From Xanthomonas bonasiae (GTDB taxonomy: Bacteria > Pseudomonadota > Gammaproteobacteria > Xanthomonadales > Xanthomonadaceae), in contig NZ_JAFIWB010000023.1 in NCBI RefSeq assembly GCF_017163705.1, positions 33,394 through 97,393 on the forward strand: a DNA stretch of 64,000 bases. Reading direction: 5' to 3'. This document shows, in pieces, positions 8,887 to 19,298 of the stretch. Positions within the stretch are counted from its first letter, which is position 1, and every line of letters starts with the position of its first letter. The position numbers were made by a program, and so were the translations under genes. The notes beneath the pieces were generated by a model that ran no database searches, was not told where the DNA came from, and worked only from the letters and a program-made list of their open reading frames with translations.

Positions 8887-9449
8887 AGCGTCGCCGCCGC
8901 CGCGGGCGTGGCCAGCGCATGGCACAGCAGCCGGCAACCGCGCAGCGCCAAGGCCTTGCGTTCGGCTTCGTCGCTGCCGCGCTGGCAGGCGCCGAGCATA
9001 TCCATCAACAAGGTGAGGTCGTCGCCGTCCAGACCCTGGCGGCACAGGCCGGCGTCGGTGGCGCGCTGCAGGAACGGCAGCAGGATCGCCATCAGCCGCG
9101 CATGCGCCACTTCGATCTGCGGATGGTCGCGCGGCATCGAGCGCCAGCAATCGGCCAGCGGCGCGGACATCGCGATGTGCTCGGCGACATCGCGCAGCAG
9201 CAGGAACAGGCCGTCGGGGCGCTCGCCGATATCGCGCGCGCAGCATTCCAGCCCGTCCAGGGCGCGCTGCAGGAGCGCGATCATCAGGTCGGTGCGGTCG
9301 GCGAAATTGCGGTACAGCGTGGCCCGGCCCACGCCGGAGCGTTCGACCACCAACTCCAGCGGCGCGAGCACGCCGTGCTCGCAGAATACTTCGTCGGCCG
9401 CATCGAGCAGCAGGCGGCGACGTTGGGCGGCATCGGCACGGAGATCCAT
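8883..9449 (-). CDS. TetR/AcrR-family transcriptional regulator
   Basis: 188 aa. The N-terminal helix-turn-helix is clear (residues about 8-53: LLLDAADEVFCEHGV, then ERSGVGRATLYRNFADRTDLM). The rest is a helical ligand-binding domain typical of the family. ATG at 9449 is used because the domain begins just after it. A longer frame from 9542 would add 31 residues and run through a perfect palindrome that looks like its own operator at 9462-9475. The gene leads an operon with the DUF4105 protein and the hydrolase and probably represses it. The ligand is unknown. Confidence 0.9.
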   Translation of the reverse strand: MDLRADAAQRRRLLLDAADEVFCEHGVLAPLELVVERSGVGRATLYRNFADRTDLMIALLQRALDGLECCARDIGERPDGLFLLLRDVAEHIAMSAPLADCWRSMPRDHPQIEVAHARLMAILLPFLQRATDAGLCRQGLDGDDLTLLMDMLGACQRGSDEAERKALALRGCRLLCHALATPAAAATL

Positions 9450-9461
9450 GCCGGGATTATC

Positions 9462-9475
9462 GGACAATTTTGTCC
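9462..9475. promoter_or_regulatory. Probable TetR operator (autoregulation)
   Basis: GGACAA-TT-TTGTCC is a perfect 14-base palindrome 12 bases upstream of the TetR start. Size and position fit a TetR-family operator overlapping the promoter or leader of the operon. Confidence 0.65.
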
Positions 9476-9563
9476 ACTTGCAAGCGCGGTGCTGGCCGGA
9501 CCGCGTCCGGCGGCCCGGCGGCGATGCTGGAAGCAGCGCCACCGGGTCCGGTCCGGCCGCTGC

Positions 9564-12281
9564 TCAGCCGGTGTTCTGCACGCCCTGCGAGACGCCGTTG
9601 ACGCAGGCCACCAACGCGCGCAGCAGGTCCTCGTCCTCGCCGTCGGTGGCCCGCCAGCGCTGCAGCAGATCCACCTGCAACACGCTGATCGGATCGATGT
9701 AGGGATTGCGCAGGCGGATGGACAACGCCAGCCGCGGGTCGTGCTGCAGCAGCGACGCCTGCCCGGTCAGCGATTTCACCCAGCCCTTGGTCAGCGCGAG
9801 TTCGTCGCGAATGCGCGGGAAGAAGCGCTCGTGCAGCGGCCCGGCCAGGCGCGAGAACATCTCGGCGATGTTGAGGTCGCCCTTGGACAGCACCATCGCG
9901 ATGTCGTCGAGGAAGGTGCGGAAGAACGGCCAATCGGCGGCCATCTCGCGCAGCGTGTCCTCGTGGCCGGCCTCCACCGCCGCGCGCAGGCCGCTGCCGA
10001 CGCCGTACCAGCCCGGGATCACCGCGCGCGCCTGGCTCCACGCGAACACCCACGGGATCGCGCGCAGGTTGTCCAGCGCCGCATCCTGGCCCAGCCGCCG
10101 CGACGGCCGCGAGCCCAGGGTCATCCGCTCGATCACGTCGATCGGCGTGGCCAGGCGGAAATAGCGCATGAACTCGGCATCGCCGACGAAGCTGCGGTAG
10201 GCGCGGGTGCTGTGCTCGGCGACGATGTCCATCACCGGCCGCCACGCGTCCTCGCGCGCGTCCGGCGCGCGCGGACGCATGCTCGACAGCAGCACCGCGC
10301 CGGTCATCTGCTCCAGCGAGCGCAGCGCCAGCGCGCGGATGCCGTACTTGCGGTGGATCACCTCGCCCTGCTCGGTCACCCGCAGGCGGCCGTCGACGCT
10401 GCCGCGCGGCGCCGCTTCCAGCGCGCGCGTGGTCTTGCCGCCGCCGCGCACGATCGAACCGCCGCGGCCATGGAAGAAGGTCAGGCGGATGCCGAGGTCG
10501 GCGGCCGCATCGAGCAGTTCCACCTGCGCGCGCTGCAGGCCCCAGCGCGAGGCGGCGATGCCGCCGTCCTTGCCGCTGTCCGAGTAGCCGAGCATCACCA
10601 TCTGCACGTCGTTGCGCGCGGCCAGGTGGCGCCGGTAGACCGGGTCGGCGAGCAGGTCGCGCAGCGTGTCGGTGCCGCCGCGCAGGTCGTCCACCGTCTC
10701 GAACAGCGGCACGATGTCCAAAGGCACCGCGTTTTGCGCATCGACCAGGCCGCCGCGCCGCGCCAGCGCCAGCACGGTCAGCACGTCGGCGCGGTTGTGC
10801 GCCATGCTGATGATGTAGCTGCCCAGCGCATCGGCGCCATGCCGCGCACGCGCGTCGGCGAGCGCGGCGAATACCGCGTCCAGGCGTGCGTTGCCGGCAT
10901 CCTCGGGGGCGGCCGGCAGGATCCGCTCGCCGCCGGCATAGGCGCCGAGCACGCTGGCACGGTCCTGCGCCGAACGTGCGTCCCACTCGTCCTCGCCCAG
11001 CGCCGCGGCGACCGCGCGCGCGTGCACGCTGGACTCCTGGCGCACGTCCAGCCGCGCCAGGTGGAAACCGAAGCTGCGCACCCGCCACAGCAGCCGGCGC
11101 ACCGCGAACCAGCCCGCGTGCAGGCCCTTGTTGGCCTGCAGGCTGTCGAGGATCAGCTGCAGGTCCTGCTCCAGTTCGGCCGGCGCGGCGTAGGCGCCCG
11201 GCGCGTCGTCCAGCGTCGCCTGCAGGCGTGCGCGCATCAGGTCGTTGAGCAGGCGGTACGGCATGTCGCCATGCCGCGGCCGCGAGCGCGCCGCGGCCTC
11301 GGACAGCAGGTGCCGGTAGCGTTCCAGCTGCGCCAGCAGCGCATCGCTGACCGCCACCAGCGTGGTCGACTGGCTGAGCAGGCTGGCCAGCTGCCACAGT
11401 TCCTTCAGGTAGCGATCCAGCACCGCGCGGCGCTGCGCGTCGAGCGTGGCGGTGATGGTGCCGGCATCCACGTTCGGATTGCCGTCCATGTCGCCGCCGA
11501 CCCAGGTGCCGAACCGCAGCAGCCGCGGCAGCGGCACCGGCTCGCCGTAGGTTTCCTCGATCGCGTGCTCCAGGGTCTCGTACATCACCGGGACTACCCG
11601 GTACAGCACCTGGGTCAGGTAGAAGCCGACATGCTCGCGCTCGTCTTCCACCGTCGGCCGCACCGGCGAGGAATCGGCGGTCTGCCACGAGGCGGTCAGC
11701 GCCATGCGGAAGCGCGCCGCATCGGTGGCGCGCTCGCCGGGGGTGCGCATGCCGTCGAGGTTGTCGACCAGGCTGGCGACCATCAACTGTTCTTTCTCCA
11801 GCAGCGCGCGGCGTACCGCCTCGGTCGGGTGCGCGGTGAACACCGGCTCCACGTCGATGCGCGGCAGCCATTCGCCCAGTTCCTGCGCGCTCACGCCCTG
11901 CGCCTTGAGCCGGCGCAGCGCGTCGTGCAGGCCGTCCGGCTGCGGCGTGTCGGCGCTGTTGCGCTGGTAGTCGCGGCGGCGGCGGATGCGGTGCACGCGC
12001 TCGGCGATGTTGACCACCTGGAAGTAGGTGCTGAAGGCGCGCACCAGCGCCTCGGCGTCGCGCGGCGTGCGGCCGTAGAGCTGCTCGCTCAGCGACGACG
12101 GCGGCGCATCGCTCTCGCGGCGCGCGATCGCGGTGGTGCGGACGGTTTCGATCTCGTCGAGGAACTCCGCAGACACCTGCTCGGCGAGCAGGTCGCCGAC
12201 CAGCGCCCCCAGTCGGCGGACGTCGTCGCGCAAGGGGATGTCGGGCGTGGCAAACACGATGCTGCTGCGGTACTCGTTCAT
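9564..12281 (-). CDS. ppc: Phosphoenolpyruvate carboxylase
   Basis: Adds bicarbonate to phosphoenolpyruvate to make oxaloacetate, refilling the TCA cycle. 905 aa, slightly longer than the 883 of E. coli. Visible motifs: VFTAHPTE with catalytic His about 151, [20 protein letters not shown], the catalytic-loop [13 protein letters not shown], and the C-terminal QNTG expected of the family. ATG at 12281 starts directly before the first conserved block. It stands alone, divergent from ahcY, with its own upstream region. Identity is certain. Confidence 0.97.
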   Translation of the reverse strand: MNEYRSSIVFATPDIPLRDDVRRLGALVGDLLAEQVSAEFLDEIETVRTTAIARRESDAPPSSLSEQLYGRTPRDAEALVRAFSTYFQVVNIAERVHRIRRRRDYQRNSADTPQPDGLHDALRRLKAQGVSAQELGEWLPRIDVEPVFTAHPTEAVRRALLEKEQLMVASLVDNLDGMRTPGERATDAARFRMALTASWQTADSSPVRPTVEDEREHVGFYLTQVLYRVVPVMYETLEHAIEETYGEPVPLPRLLRFGTWVGGDMDGNPNVDAGTITATLDAQRRAVLDRYLKELWQLASLLSQSTTLVAVSDALLAQLERYRHLLSEAAARSRPRHGDMPYRLLNDLMRARLQATLDDAPGAYAAPAELEQDLQLILDSLQANKGLHAGWFAVRRLLWRVRSFGFHLARLDVRQESSVHARAVAAALGEDEWDARSAQDRASVLGAYAGGERILPAAPEDAGNARLDAVFAALADARARHGADALGSYIISMAHNRADVLTVLALARRGGLVDAQNAVPLDIVPLFETVDDLRGGTDTLRDLLADPVYRRHLAARNDVQMVMLGYSDSGKDGGIAASRWGLQRAQVELLDAAADLGIRLTFFHGRGGSIVRGGGKTTRALEAAPRGSVDGRLRVTEQGEVIHRKYGIRALALRSLEQMTGAVLLSSMRPRAPDAREDAWRPVMDIVAEHSTRAYRSFVGDAEFMRYFRLATPIDVIERMTLGSRPSRRLGQDAALDNLRAIPWVFAWSQARAVIPGWYGVGSGLRAAVEAGHEDTLREMAADWPFFRTFLDDIAMVLSKGDLNIAEMFSRLAGPLHERFFPRIRDELALTKGWVKSLTGQASLLQHDPRLALSIRLRNPYIDPISVLQVDLLQRWRATDGEDEDLLRALVACVNGVSQGVQNTG

Positions 12282-12612
12282 CGGAAACGCATGGCTCGGC
12301 AGTGGGGGGCGCCGCAAGACTAACCCAAAAGTATTAGTCCCTCGCCCGGCCTGGTAACGGTTACAAAGCGAACCATCGTGGGCCGGCGCAGACGCCCCCC
12401 CCTGCGGGAGCGATCTCGGTCGCGAGGCTTTCCAGGGAAGCCTCGTCGCGACTGAAGTCCCCCCCACGGGGAGGCCTGGCGACACCTGGAGCACGCACCA
12501 GCGAATCGAAGCGCTGGCTCCGGGGGCGCACCGGCCGGCAGGCGGCGGCGGCGCGGCCGTGGTCGCCGAACCGGGCCTTGGGCGTGCGCCACGTCCCAGG
12601 GCCACCGCCCCA
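12282..12612. other. Divergent intergenic region ppc / ahcY
   Basis: About 330 bases before the ahcY promoter. It holds a degenerate REP pair (12402-12467) and presumably the ppc promoter, which I cannot place. No gene seen. Confidence 0.6.
12402..12467. repeat. Degenerate inverted REP pair
   Basis: Two REP-like halves (GCGGGAGCGATCTCGGTCGC and a minus-strand GTCGCGACTGAAGT copy) flank a short hairpin, AGGCTTTCC-AGGGAAGCCT. The stems are partly broken, so this is an old copy. Confidence 0.5.
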
Positions 12613-12643
12613 TTCAAGTGCCTCACGCCGCAGCCGCTATAAT
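12613..12643 (+). promoter_or_regulatory. Promoter of ahcY
   Basis: A consensus -10 box TATAAT lies at 12638-12643. A weak -35 (TTCAAG, 12613-12618) is 19 bases upstream. Transcription would start around 12650, just before the riboswitch. Confidence 0.65.
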
Positions 12644-12655
12644 CGGGTGTTCCTT

Positions 12656-12746
12656 CGCCGAGGGGCGCTGCGACCGTGTCGAGGTGGGTTTCCCGCTTCC
12701 AGACCCGGCCAGGCTCGGCGGCAGGCTTGAGCGACAACGGCGCCCG
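12656..12746 (+). ncRNA. SAH riboswitch controlling ahcY
   Basis: The leader holds the SAH (S-adenosylhomocysteine) riboswitch core. P1 pairs CGCCGAG (12656-12662) with CTCGGCG (12714-12720). The conserved GGGGCGCTGCGACC follows the P1 5' strand and CCAGGCTCGG closes it. A pseudoknot pairs GGGCGC (12663-12668) with GCGCCC (12740-12745), placed by GACAACGG. This class turns expression on when SAH is high, which fits the gene directly downstream that removes SAH. The ahcY ribosome site starts about 30 bases later. Confidence 0.9.
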
Positions 12747-12787
12747 GACCTTCGCGAGTTTTCTCGCCATTGACCGGAGCACTACCG

Positions 12788-14233
<1,446 letters not shown>

Positions 14234-14272
14234 GTGGTTGGCGGGTTTATCCGTCTAACGCGAAGAGCTAAG

Positions 14273-14305
14273 AGAACGGGCGCCGAAAGGCGCCCGTTCT
14301 TTGTT
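14273..14305 (+). terminator. Rho-independent terminator of ahcY
   Basis: A perfect 12-bp stem, AGAACGGGCGCC with GGCGCCCGTTCT, closes on a GAAA tetraloop and is followed by TTGTT. It lies 40 bases after the stop. Confidence 0.92.
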
Positions 14306-14542
14306 GGTGGCCAGGCGCTTTCGAGAAAAATCCGGTCATCGCGGAAACGGCCGAGTTCCAGTGACCAGCGGTCGCTTGTACACGATGGAGGCCGGTGATA
14401 GCGTCGCATCGGCCTGCATCCAGGGAACGGATATCATGATCAGACCCGCGCGTGACACCGGCAGGGCGTCCCGATGGCTTGAAAGCCTACTCGGATCCGC
14501 TACCCGAGCGGTCCCCCACCAACGAATCGACAGGCGGCGATC

Positions 14543-14917
14543 ATGAAACGATCATTGCCGTGCCTCGCCCTGTTTCTGCTTTCCATGGGCTGCGTCAGAG
14601 ATCTGCAGCATAAGCAATTGACAGAGATTCCATTGGCCGAAAAACCAGCCATCCCTTCGACCGAGTCCGCATGCAAGGCGGCCGGCCAGTTCTGGTCGGA
14701 ACAGGGCTTGCCCGGCGGTCCGAAATCTTGCGCGGTCAGGACGACCGATGCACTCAAGATATGCACCGATAGCGCGCAGTGCCAGGGAAGCTGCCTGGTT
14801 GCTGAAAACTTGCCGCTGGGCGTAGCAGCAATCGGCAGTTGTTCAGCGTGGGTCGCAACCTTCGGTTGTTACAAATACATCGAAGGCGGCCGCGTCCATG
14901 CGATGTGCGCAGACTGA
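14543..14917 (+). CDS. Small cysteine-rich lipoprotein of unknown function
   Basis: 124 aa. The leader MKRSLPCLALFLLSMGC ends in a lipobox (LSMGC), so the mature protein would be lipid-anchored from Cys17. The mature part has seven further cysteines, spaced CKAAGQFW, SCAV, ICTDSAQCQGSC, GSC, FGC and MCAD, which suggests several disulfides in the periplasm. I recall similar small proteins in other gammaproteobacteria but no function. GC content drops slightly around it. It stands alone after the ahcY terminator, with no partner gene. Confidence 0.75.
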   Translation: MKRSLPCLALFLLSMGCVRDLQHKQLTEIPLAEKPAIPSTESACKAAGQFWSEQGLPGGPKSCAVRTTDALKICTDSAQCQGSCLVAENLPLGVAAIGSCSAWVATFGCYKYIEGGRVHAMCAD

Positions 14918-15135
14918 CCATTTCCCAGCCTCGCTCGCGTACGTTGGGCCGGACCGCAGAGAGACTTCATCGCTGCTCATTGTTGCGCCGACGGTATATC
15001 CACCCCGAATTCGGCGATCGTTGATAAGGCAATGATGCTGGCAGCCTTCTCGCCCAGCGCTTTCAGCCAACAGACGGGGAATCCCATGCGCGCCGAGCCG
15101 GCTTCGCGGCTTGACCTGCTCATGGGCGGTTGCCG

Positions 15136-15690
15136 ATGAAAAGCATCGCCTTATCGACGCTGAAATCTGTCGCGGCACTTTTGCTTGCATCAATCGCCGC
15201 GATCGCCGCCTACGACGTCCTGGCATTTCAGCCGCGCCAAATGGAAATTCGAGCGCTTCTGAACCGCGCTCCGCCAGAAGATCGCGATCCACCGGCGTCG
15301 ATCCGCCGCTACATCGATGCGGCGCATCGCTCCACCTATCCGCCATCCACCGCCGTCGCCCGCTTGCTGCTGGCGCGCCTGGGCACGCCACGTCACGAGA
15401 ACGCGCTTTCCTGGCATGTGCGCGTCGTCCTGTGGGATCTTCTGGTGTCGCTGCACCTGTCGCAGGACCAACTCCTGGCGTTGTACAGCACCTTGTCCTA
15501 CAACGGCGCCGGACATGGCATCAGCCAGCTGTCGCAGAAACTCTACGCAAAGCCTGCCAGTGCGCTGTCGGATGCCGAAGCGGCCACGGTCGTTGCCATC
15601 CTCTGGGCACCGGGCCTCTATCTGCACGACAAGTCGCGCCTGGAACGGCGCCGAGACCTTCTGCTGGCGCGAGCTCAAACCAGACATTGA
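15136..15690 (+). CDS. GT51-like (peptidoglycan glycosyltransferase fold) protein, catalytic residues missing
   Basis: 184 aa with one N-terminal membrane segment (about residues 8-27). The second half resembles the C-terminal part of a GT51 transglycosylase: WHVRVVLWDLLVSLHLSQDQLLALYS, YNGAGHGISQLSQKLYAKP, LSDAEAATVVAILWAPGLY and a final ERRRDLLLAR, matching the family pattern of GIxxAAxxYFGKxxxxLxxxEAAxLAxxPxxP. The hallmark EDxxFxxHxG motif with the first catalytic Glu is absent, and the usual Glu-x-Tyr-Leu-Asn has become LALYSTLSY. It is also much shorter than a real GT51 enzyme (about 240 aa for a monofunctional one). It may be a pseudoenzyme or a remnant. ATG at 15136 preferred over TTG at 15130. 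Confidence 0.6.
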   Translation: MKSIALSTLKSVAALLLASIAAIAAYDVLAFQPRQMEIRALLNRAPPEDRDPPASIRRYIDAAHRSTYPPSTAVARLLLARLGTPRHENALSWHVRVVLWDLLVSLHLSQDQLLALYSTLSYNGAGHGISQLSQKLYAKPASALSDAEAATVVAILWAPGLYLHDKSRLERRRDLLLARAQTRH

Positions 15691-15735
15691 CACGTTCGGG
15701 CGAAATGCCGTGACCGGCCTAGCGTCTCGTGGCCA

Positions 15736-16293
15736 CTATGGCCGCCAATTCGCATTGCTCTCCCAGAACGCCACGCTGCGCCGGTAGGCCTCACGATCCA
15801 GCGCCACGCCCGAGCCGCCCTCTTCCACGCCCAGCGCGTTGCGCAGCATGGTGATCGGTGCCATCGGGATCTCCTGCGGTTCGGCGGTGTAGAGGCAACC
15901 GACCACGCCCCATTCTGCTTCGATCGGCGCACCCTCGCGCGCCAATTGTTCGCGACTGTAGAGGATCGGCAGCAGATATGAAGCGACCGGCGGCTCGACG
16001 CCTTCGAACCAGCGCACCAGCACCGGCAACTCTTCCCTGCTGCGCGCTTCGTAGCCGGAACGCAGCAGGTGGCGATTGGCCTCGGTGATCGGCACGGTCA
16101 GGCAGCGGGTGGAGGTCCAGTTGGGATGCACGTGCAGCTTGCAGAACGGCGCGTAGCCGTCCAGCACCCGCAGCGGCGTGGCGTCGTTGAGCTGGCGCTC
16201 GAACTGTTCCGGCGTGCAGTCCTGGATCGCGTTGCGGCGCGCGTCGCGCGGGAACAGGCGGGTGCGGGCGAAGGGGGTCAGGACGATGGACAT
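15736..16293 (-). CDS. DUF3228 family protein
   Basis: 185 aa, soluble, no signal peptide or membrane segment. It resembles the DUF3228 family through FARTRLFPRDARRNAI, LHVHPNWTSTRC, WFEGVEPPVASYLLPILYSREQL and EWGVVGCL. No activity is known to me for this family. ATG at 16293 is taken; a GTG at 16308 would add five residues, and neither has a good ribosome site. It ends 45 bases from the convergent GT51-like gene and is followed upstream by a 266-base gap, so it is probably transcribed alone. Confidence 0.75.
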   Translation of the reverse strand: MSIVLTPFARTRLFPRDARRNAIQDCTPEQFERQLNDATPLRVLDGYAPFCKLHVHPNWTSTRCLTVPITEANRHLLRSGYEARSREELPVLVRWFEGVEPPVASYLLPILYSREQLAREGAPIEAEWGVVGCLYTAEPQEIPMAPITMLRNALGVEEGGSGVALDREAYRRSVAFWESNANWRP

Positions 16294-16424
16294 GGCGGCG
16301 ACGGTCACGAGGAGAGATCAAGCGTAGCGCGCTCACCGGGCGATGCACACCATGACCACCGTCCCCCAGGTGGGGAGCGTCATCGCATCGATTCGGCCAG
16401 GCCGCCGTTGCGCACCGCGTTCTG

Positions 16425-16450
16425 CAGGAGGGGGTTCAACCCGGACGCCT
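16425..16450 (+). repeat. Degenerate REP
   Basis: CTGCAGGAGGGGGTTCAACC resembles the REP core (GGAGGGGCTTCAGCCCC) with a damaged stem. It is the only recognisable item in the 266-base gap 16294-16559. Confidence 0.4.
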
Positions 16451-16559
16451 TGCCGCTAGAGCCCCTGGTCGAAACCGGTCCTGCAAAAGAGTCGGCGCGG
16501 CGCGGCGATGCCTGCCAGTGCGCAGCCACGCAGCATGTGCCGACTTAAACGCCCGGCGT

Positions 16560-17483
16560 CTAGTGCGGATGTGCCAACGCGTAGCCGATCGCCGCACGGA
16601 TCGCCGCCACCTGCGCGGCATTGCATTGCTCCGGCGTCGCCGTTGGGCTGTCGGGGTAGACCTCGGTGGTCGTGGTGTAACGCGCATCGCTGATGCCCGC
16701 GCACAAGCCCAGCTTTTTCACCGGGTAGTTGATGACGCCATGCGCCACCACCGGCGAACCGATGATCTCGCCCTCGGCATCGGCGGGCGCGATATGAGTG
16801 ACCTGCGCGACCGCGGCCACCACCGCCTGCTGGAACGCCGGCTGCGGATTCTCGCTGTCGCCGACCAGATAGAAGCCGTCGGGAATGCCGCCAGGCTCGT
16901 AGGCGACGCCATCGCGCGCGGCCAGCGCCGGCCGGAACTCGGATTCGTCGCTGTCGGTGGTTTCGTGCAGGTCGATGTGCATCGCGACGCGCCCGCGCAG
17001 CGGCACGACCAAGCGCAGCAGCGCGGCCGATTCCTGCGCCGGGCTGTCCTCGCGGAACGACCGGTTGGGATCGATGGCGTCGGCATTCCAGCGATGGATG
17101 CGCTCGTAGGCCCATGGACTCACGCACGGCGCAACCAGCAGGTTGACGCGGCCGGCGTGCTCGGCCGCGTGGCGGTCGGCGAACTGCAGCGCACCATGCA
17201 CGCCGCTGGTTTCGTAGCCATGCACGCCGCCGGTCACCAGCATGCACGGCAACGCGTCGTCCCACGCGCGACTGCGCAACGCCAGCAGCGGATAACGCTC
17301 CCCGGCGTACTCCAGCACACCGTACTCGACGATCTCCAGCGGCCCGCGCATGCGCTCGATCGCCGCCACCACGTCCGTTTGGTAGCTGCGCTGGCGACGC
17401 TGCCGCGCCAGCCACGCCGCCTTTTCCGCTTGCCCCCAGGGAATGCCGGGCGTGCCGATCGGATAGAAGGTTTCGAGTGTCAT
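16560..17483 (-). CDS. M14-family zinc carboxypeptidase / deacylase
   Basis: 307 aa, no signal peptide, so likely cytoplasmic. The zinc ligands are visible: GGVHGYETSG (His88, Glu91) and HIDLHETTD (His169 or His173; the latter fits the family spacing). The substrate-binding pattern DPNRSF follows, and a Glu in TTTTEVYPDSP is the candidate general base. This is the layout of M14 peptidases close to the succinylglutamate desuccinylase/aspartoacylase side. The substrate may be a short peptide or an acylated amino acid. ATG at 17483 is taken; one five codons upstream (17498) is equally possible. Monocistronic, divergent from the amylase gene. Confidence 0.82.
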   Translation of the reverse strand: MTLETFYPIGTPGIPWGQAEKAAWLARQRRQRSYQTDVVAAIERMRGPLEIVEYGVLEYAGERYPLLALRSRAWDDALPCMLVTGGVHGYETSGVHGALQFADRHAAEHAGRVNLLVAPCVSPWAYERIHRWNADAIDPNRSFREDSPAQESAALLRLVVPLRGRVAMHIDLHETTDSDESEFRPALAARDGVAYEPGGIPDGFYLVGDSENPQPAFQQAVVAAVAQVTHIAPADAEGEIIGSPVVAHGVINYPVKKLGLCAGISDARYTTTTEVYPDSPTATPEQCNAAQVAAIRAAIGYALAHPH

Positions 17484-17820
17484 CGTGCGAGTCCGCATCT
17501 GCAGGTGAGGCGGGTGACTTTAGCATCGGGAAACGCCGGCCACCGCGGCCATGCAAGCTCGCGGCCGCATCGACATGCATGCCTCGCATGCAATGCGCTC
17601 GCGCGCCGCACAGCGCCGACAGAACCAGATGCCGATCCCGCTTTGCATCGGCCAATGCAATGAATACGTATGTAGCCCGCGCATGCTGCGCCGCGATGCG
17701 CGCTTAGCATCCACGCAGCGCCGCACGCCGTGTGCGGCGCGTCCGGAAGGGGGCCGGATTTCCCGACGCCACGCAGCGCGCCCGGCATGCGCGGCGTCCC
17801 GACCGAAGGAGATCTGTGTG
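17484..17820. other. Divergent intergenic region M14 peptidase / amylase
   Basis: 337 bases without a gene. It holds an inverted repeat, TTGCAT-N6-ATGCAA (17643-17660), about 160 bases upstream of the amylase start. Such a site could bind a LacI- or GntR-type sugar regulator, but no regulator is encoded nearby. Confidence 0.5.
17643..17660. promoter_or_regulatory. Candidate operator upstream of amylase
   Basis: Perfect 6-base arms TTGCAT and ATGCAA around the spacer CGGCCA, next to an AT-rich stretch (TGAATACGTATG) that could hold a -10 box. Confidence 0.35.
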
Positions 17821-19248
17821 ATGCGCGAACTGCCCGCCGCTGCAATCGCTCCATTGCGCCCGCACCGCTGGCGCCTGTTCCTCGTCGGCCTGCTGCTGAC
17901 CCTGGCCACCGCCAGCGCCCAGGCCGATGTCATCCTGCACGCCTTCAACTGGCCCTATGCCACCGTGGAAGCGCGCGCGGCGCAGATCGCCGCGGCCGGC
18001 TATCACAAGGTGATGGTGGCGCCGGCCTACCGCTCGCAGGGCAGCGCCTGGTGGGCGCGCTACCAGCCGCAGGACATGCGCGTGATCGACAACCCGCTCG
18101 GCGACACCGAGGACTTCGCCAGCATGGTGCAGGCGCTGGCCGATGTCGGCGTGGAAACCTATGCCGACGTGGTGCTCAACCACATGGCCAACGAGGCGGC
18201 GACGCGCCCGGACCTGAACTATCCCGGCAGCGCGGTGCTGTCGCAGTACGCCGCGGATCCGTCGCGCTACGCATCGCTGCGGCTGTTCGGCGACCTGTCG
18301 GTGAACTTCCTCGGCGCCGGCGATTTCGGTCCGGCGCAATGCATCACCGACTACACCGACGCCTACCAGGTCCGCACCTACCGCATCTGCGGCGGCGGCA
18401 GCGATCCGGGCCTGCCCGACCTGGTCGGCAACGACTGGGTGGTGCAGCAGGAGCGCAGCTATCTGCAGTCGCTGAAGGCGCTGGGCGTCACCGGCTTCCG
18501 CATCGACGCGGCCAAGCACATGACCTTCGACCACCTCAACCGCGTGCTCGATGCCGGCATCCGTTCCGGGGTGCACGTGTTCGGCGAAGTCATCACCGGC
18601 GGCGGCGCCGGCAACGCCGACTACGACCAGTTCCTCGCGCCCTACCTGCAGGCCACGCCGCACGCGGCCTACGATTTCCCGCTGTTCAATTCGATCCGCA
18701 ACGCGTTCGCCTACGGCGGCAGCATGGACCTGCTGGTCGATCCAGGCGCCTACGGCCAGGCGCTGCCCGGCAACCGCGCGGTGACCTTCGCGGTCACCCA
18801 CGACATTCCCAACAACGCCGGCTTCCGCTACGCGATCCTCGACCCGGTCGACGAGACCCTGGCCTACGCGTATCTGCTCGGCCGCGACGGCGGCGTGCCG
18901 ATGGTGTACTCGGACAACAACGAGAGCGGCGACAACCGCTGGGTGGACGCCTACCAGCGCGACGACCTCAAGCGCATGATCGGCTTCCACAACGCCGCGC
19001 AGGGCAGCGACATGCAGGTGCTGTCGCACGATGCCTGCCACCTGCTGTTCCGCCGCGGCGATCTGGGCATCGTCGGCATCAACAAGTGCGGTACCGCGGT
19101 CAGCGCCACGGTGGCGATGAGCGGCAGCGTGCTGCGCTGGAACGTGGACTACAGCGACGCGCTCGGCTCGGGCAGCGTGGTGCGCATTTCCAGCAGCAGC
19201 TACACCTTCAGCCTGCCGCCGCGGCAGGCGCGGATGTGGAAGCGCTGA
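17821..19248 (+). CDS. Secreted GH13 alpha-amylase
   Basis: 475 aa with a signal peptide (residues 1 to about 35, cut after ASAQA), so it is exported to degrade starch or maltodextrins. GH13 regions are clear: DVVLNH (116-121), GFRIDAAKH with nucleophile Asp229, VFGEVI with acid/base Glu256, and FAVTHDIPNN with Asp328. In the last region Thr replaces the usual Asn of NHD. A small beta domain follows and ends RQARMWKR. The start is firm: AAGGAG lies 9 bases before ATG. Single gene; downstream is a hairpin without a T run. Confidence 0.93.
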   Translation: MRELPAAAIAPLRPHRWRLFLVGLLLTLATASAQADVILHAFNWPYATVEARAAQIAAAGYHKVMVAPAYRSQGSAWWARYQPQDMRVIDNPLGDTEDFASMVQALADVGVETYADVVLNHMANEAATRPDLNYPGSAVLSQYAADPSRYASLRLFGDLSVNFLGAGDFGPAQCITDYTDAYQVRTYRICGGGSDPGLPDLVGNDWVVQQERSYLQSLKALGVTGFRIDAAKHMTFDHLNRVLDAGIRSGVHVFGEVITGGGAGNADYDQFLAPYLQATPHAAYDFPLFNSIRNAFAYGGSMDLLVDPGAYGQALPGNRAVTFAVTHDIPNNAGFRYAILDPVDETLAYAYLLGRDGGVPMVYSDNNESGDNRWVDAYQRDDLKRMIGFHNAAQGSDMQVLSHDACHLLFRRGDLGIVGINKCGTAVSATVAMSGSVLRWNVDYSDALGSGSVVRISSSSYTFSLPPRQARMWKR

Positions 19249-19266
19249 TCCTGGCGCACCTTGCGT

Positions 19267-19298
19267 AGCCGTGCGGCGGCGCCCGCTGCCGCACGGCT
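19267..19298. terminator. Strong hairpin after amylase (terminator uncertain)
   Basis: A perfect 11-bp stem, AGCCGTGCGGC with GCCGCACGGCT, lies 18 bases after the stop. No T run follows, so it may act with Rho or only protect the mRNA end. Confidence 0.5.

Noticed and set aside
5858..8920. One 1020-residue protein covering hydrolase and upstream gene
   Set aside because: The first third is an out-of-frame reading of the DUF4105 gene. The hydrolase begins at 7798 with a lipoprotein signal.
9450..9542. Longer N-terminus for the TetR protein (start at 9542)
   Set aside because: The added residues lack family similarity and would cover the putative operator.
8919..12323. 1134-codon frame antisense to ppc, and similar long frames antisense to secA, kdpA, kdpB and kdpD
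   Set aside because: Low-complexity shadows of certain genes; no recognisable motif and no ribosome site.
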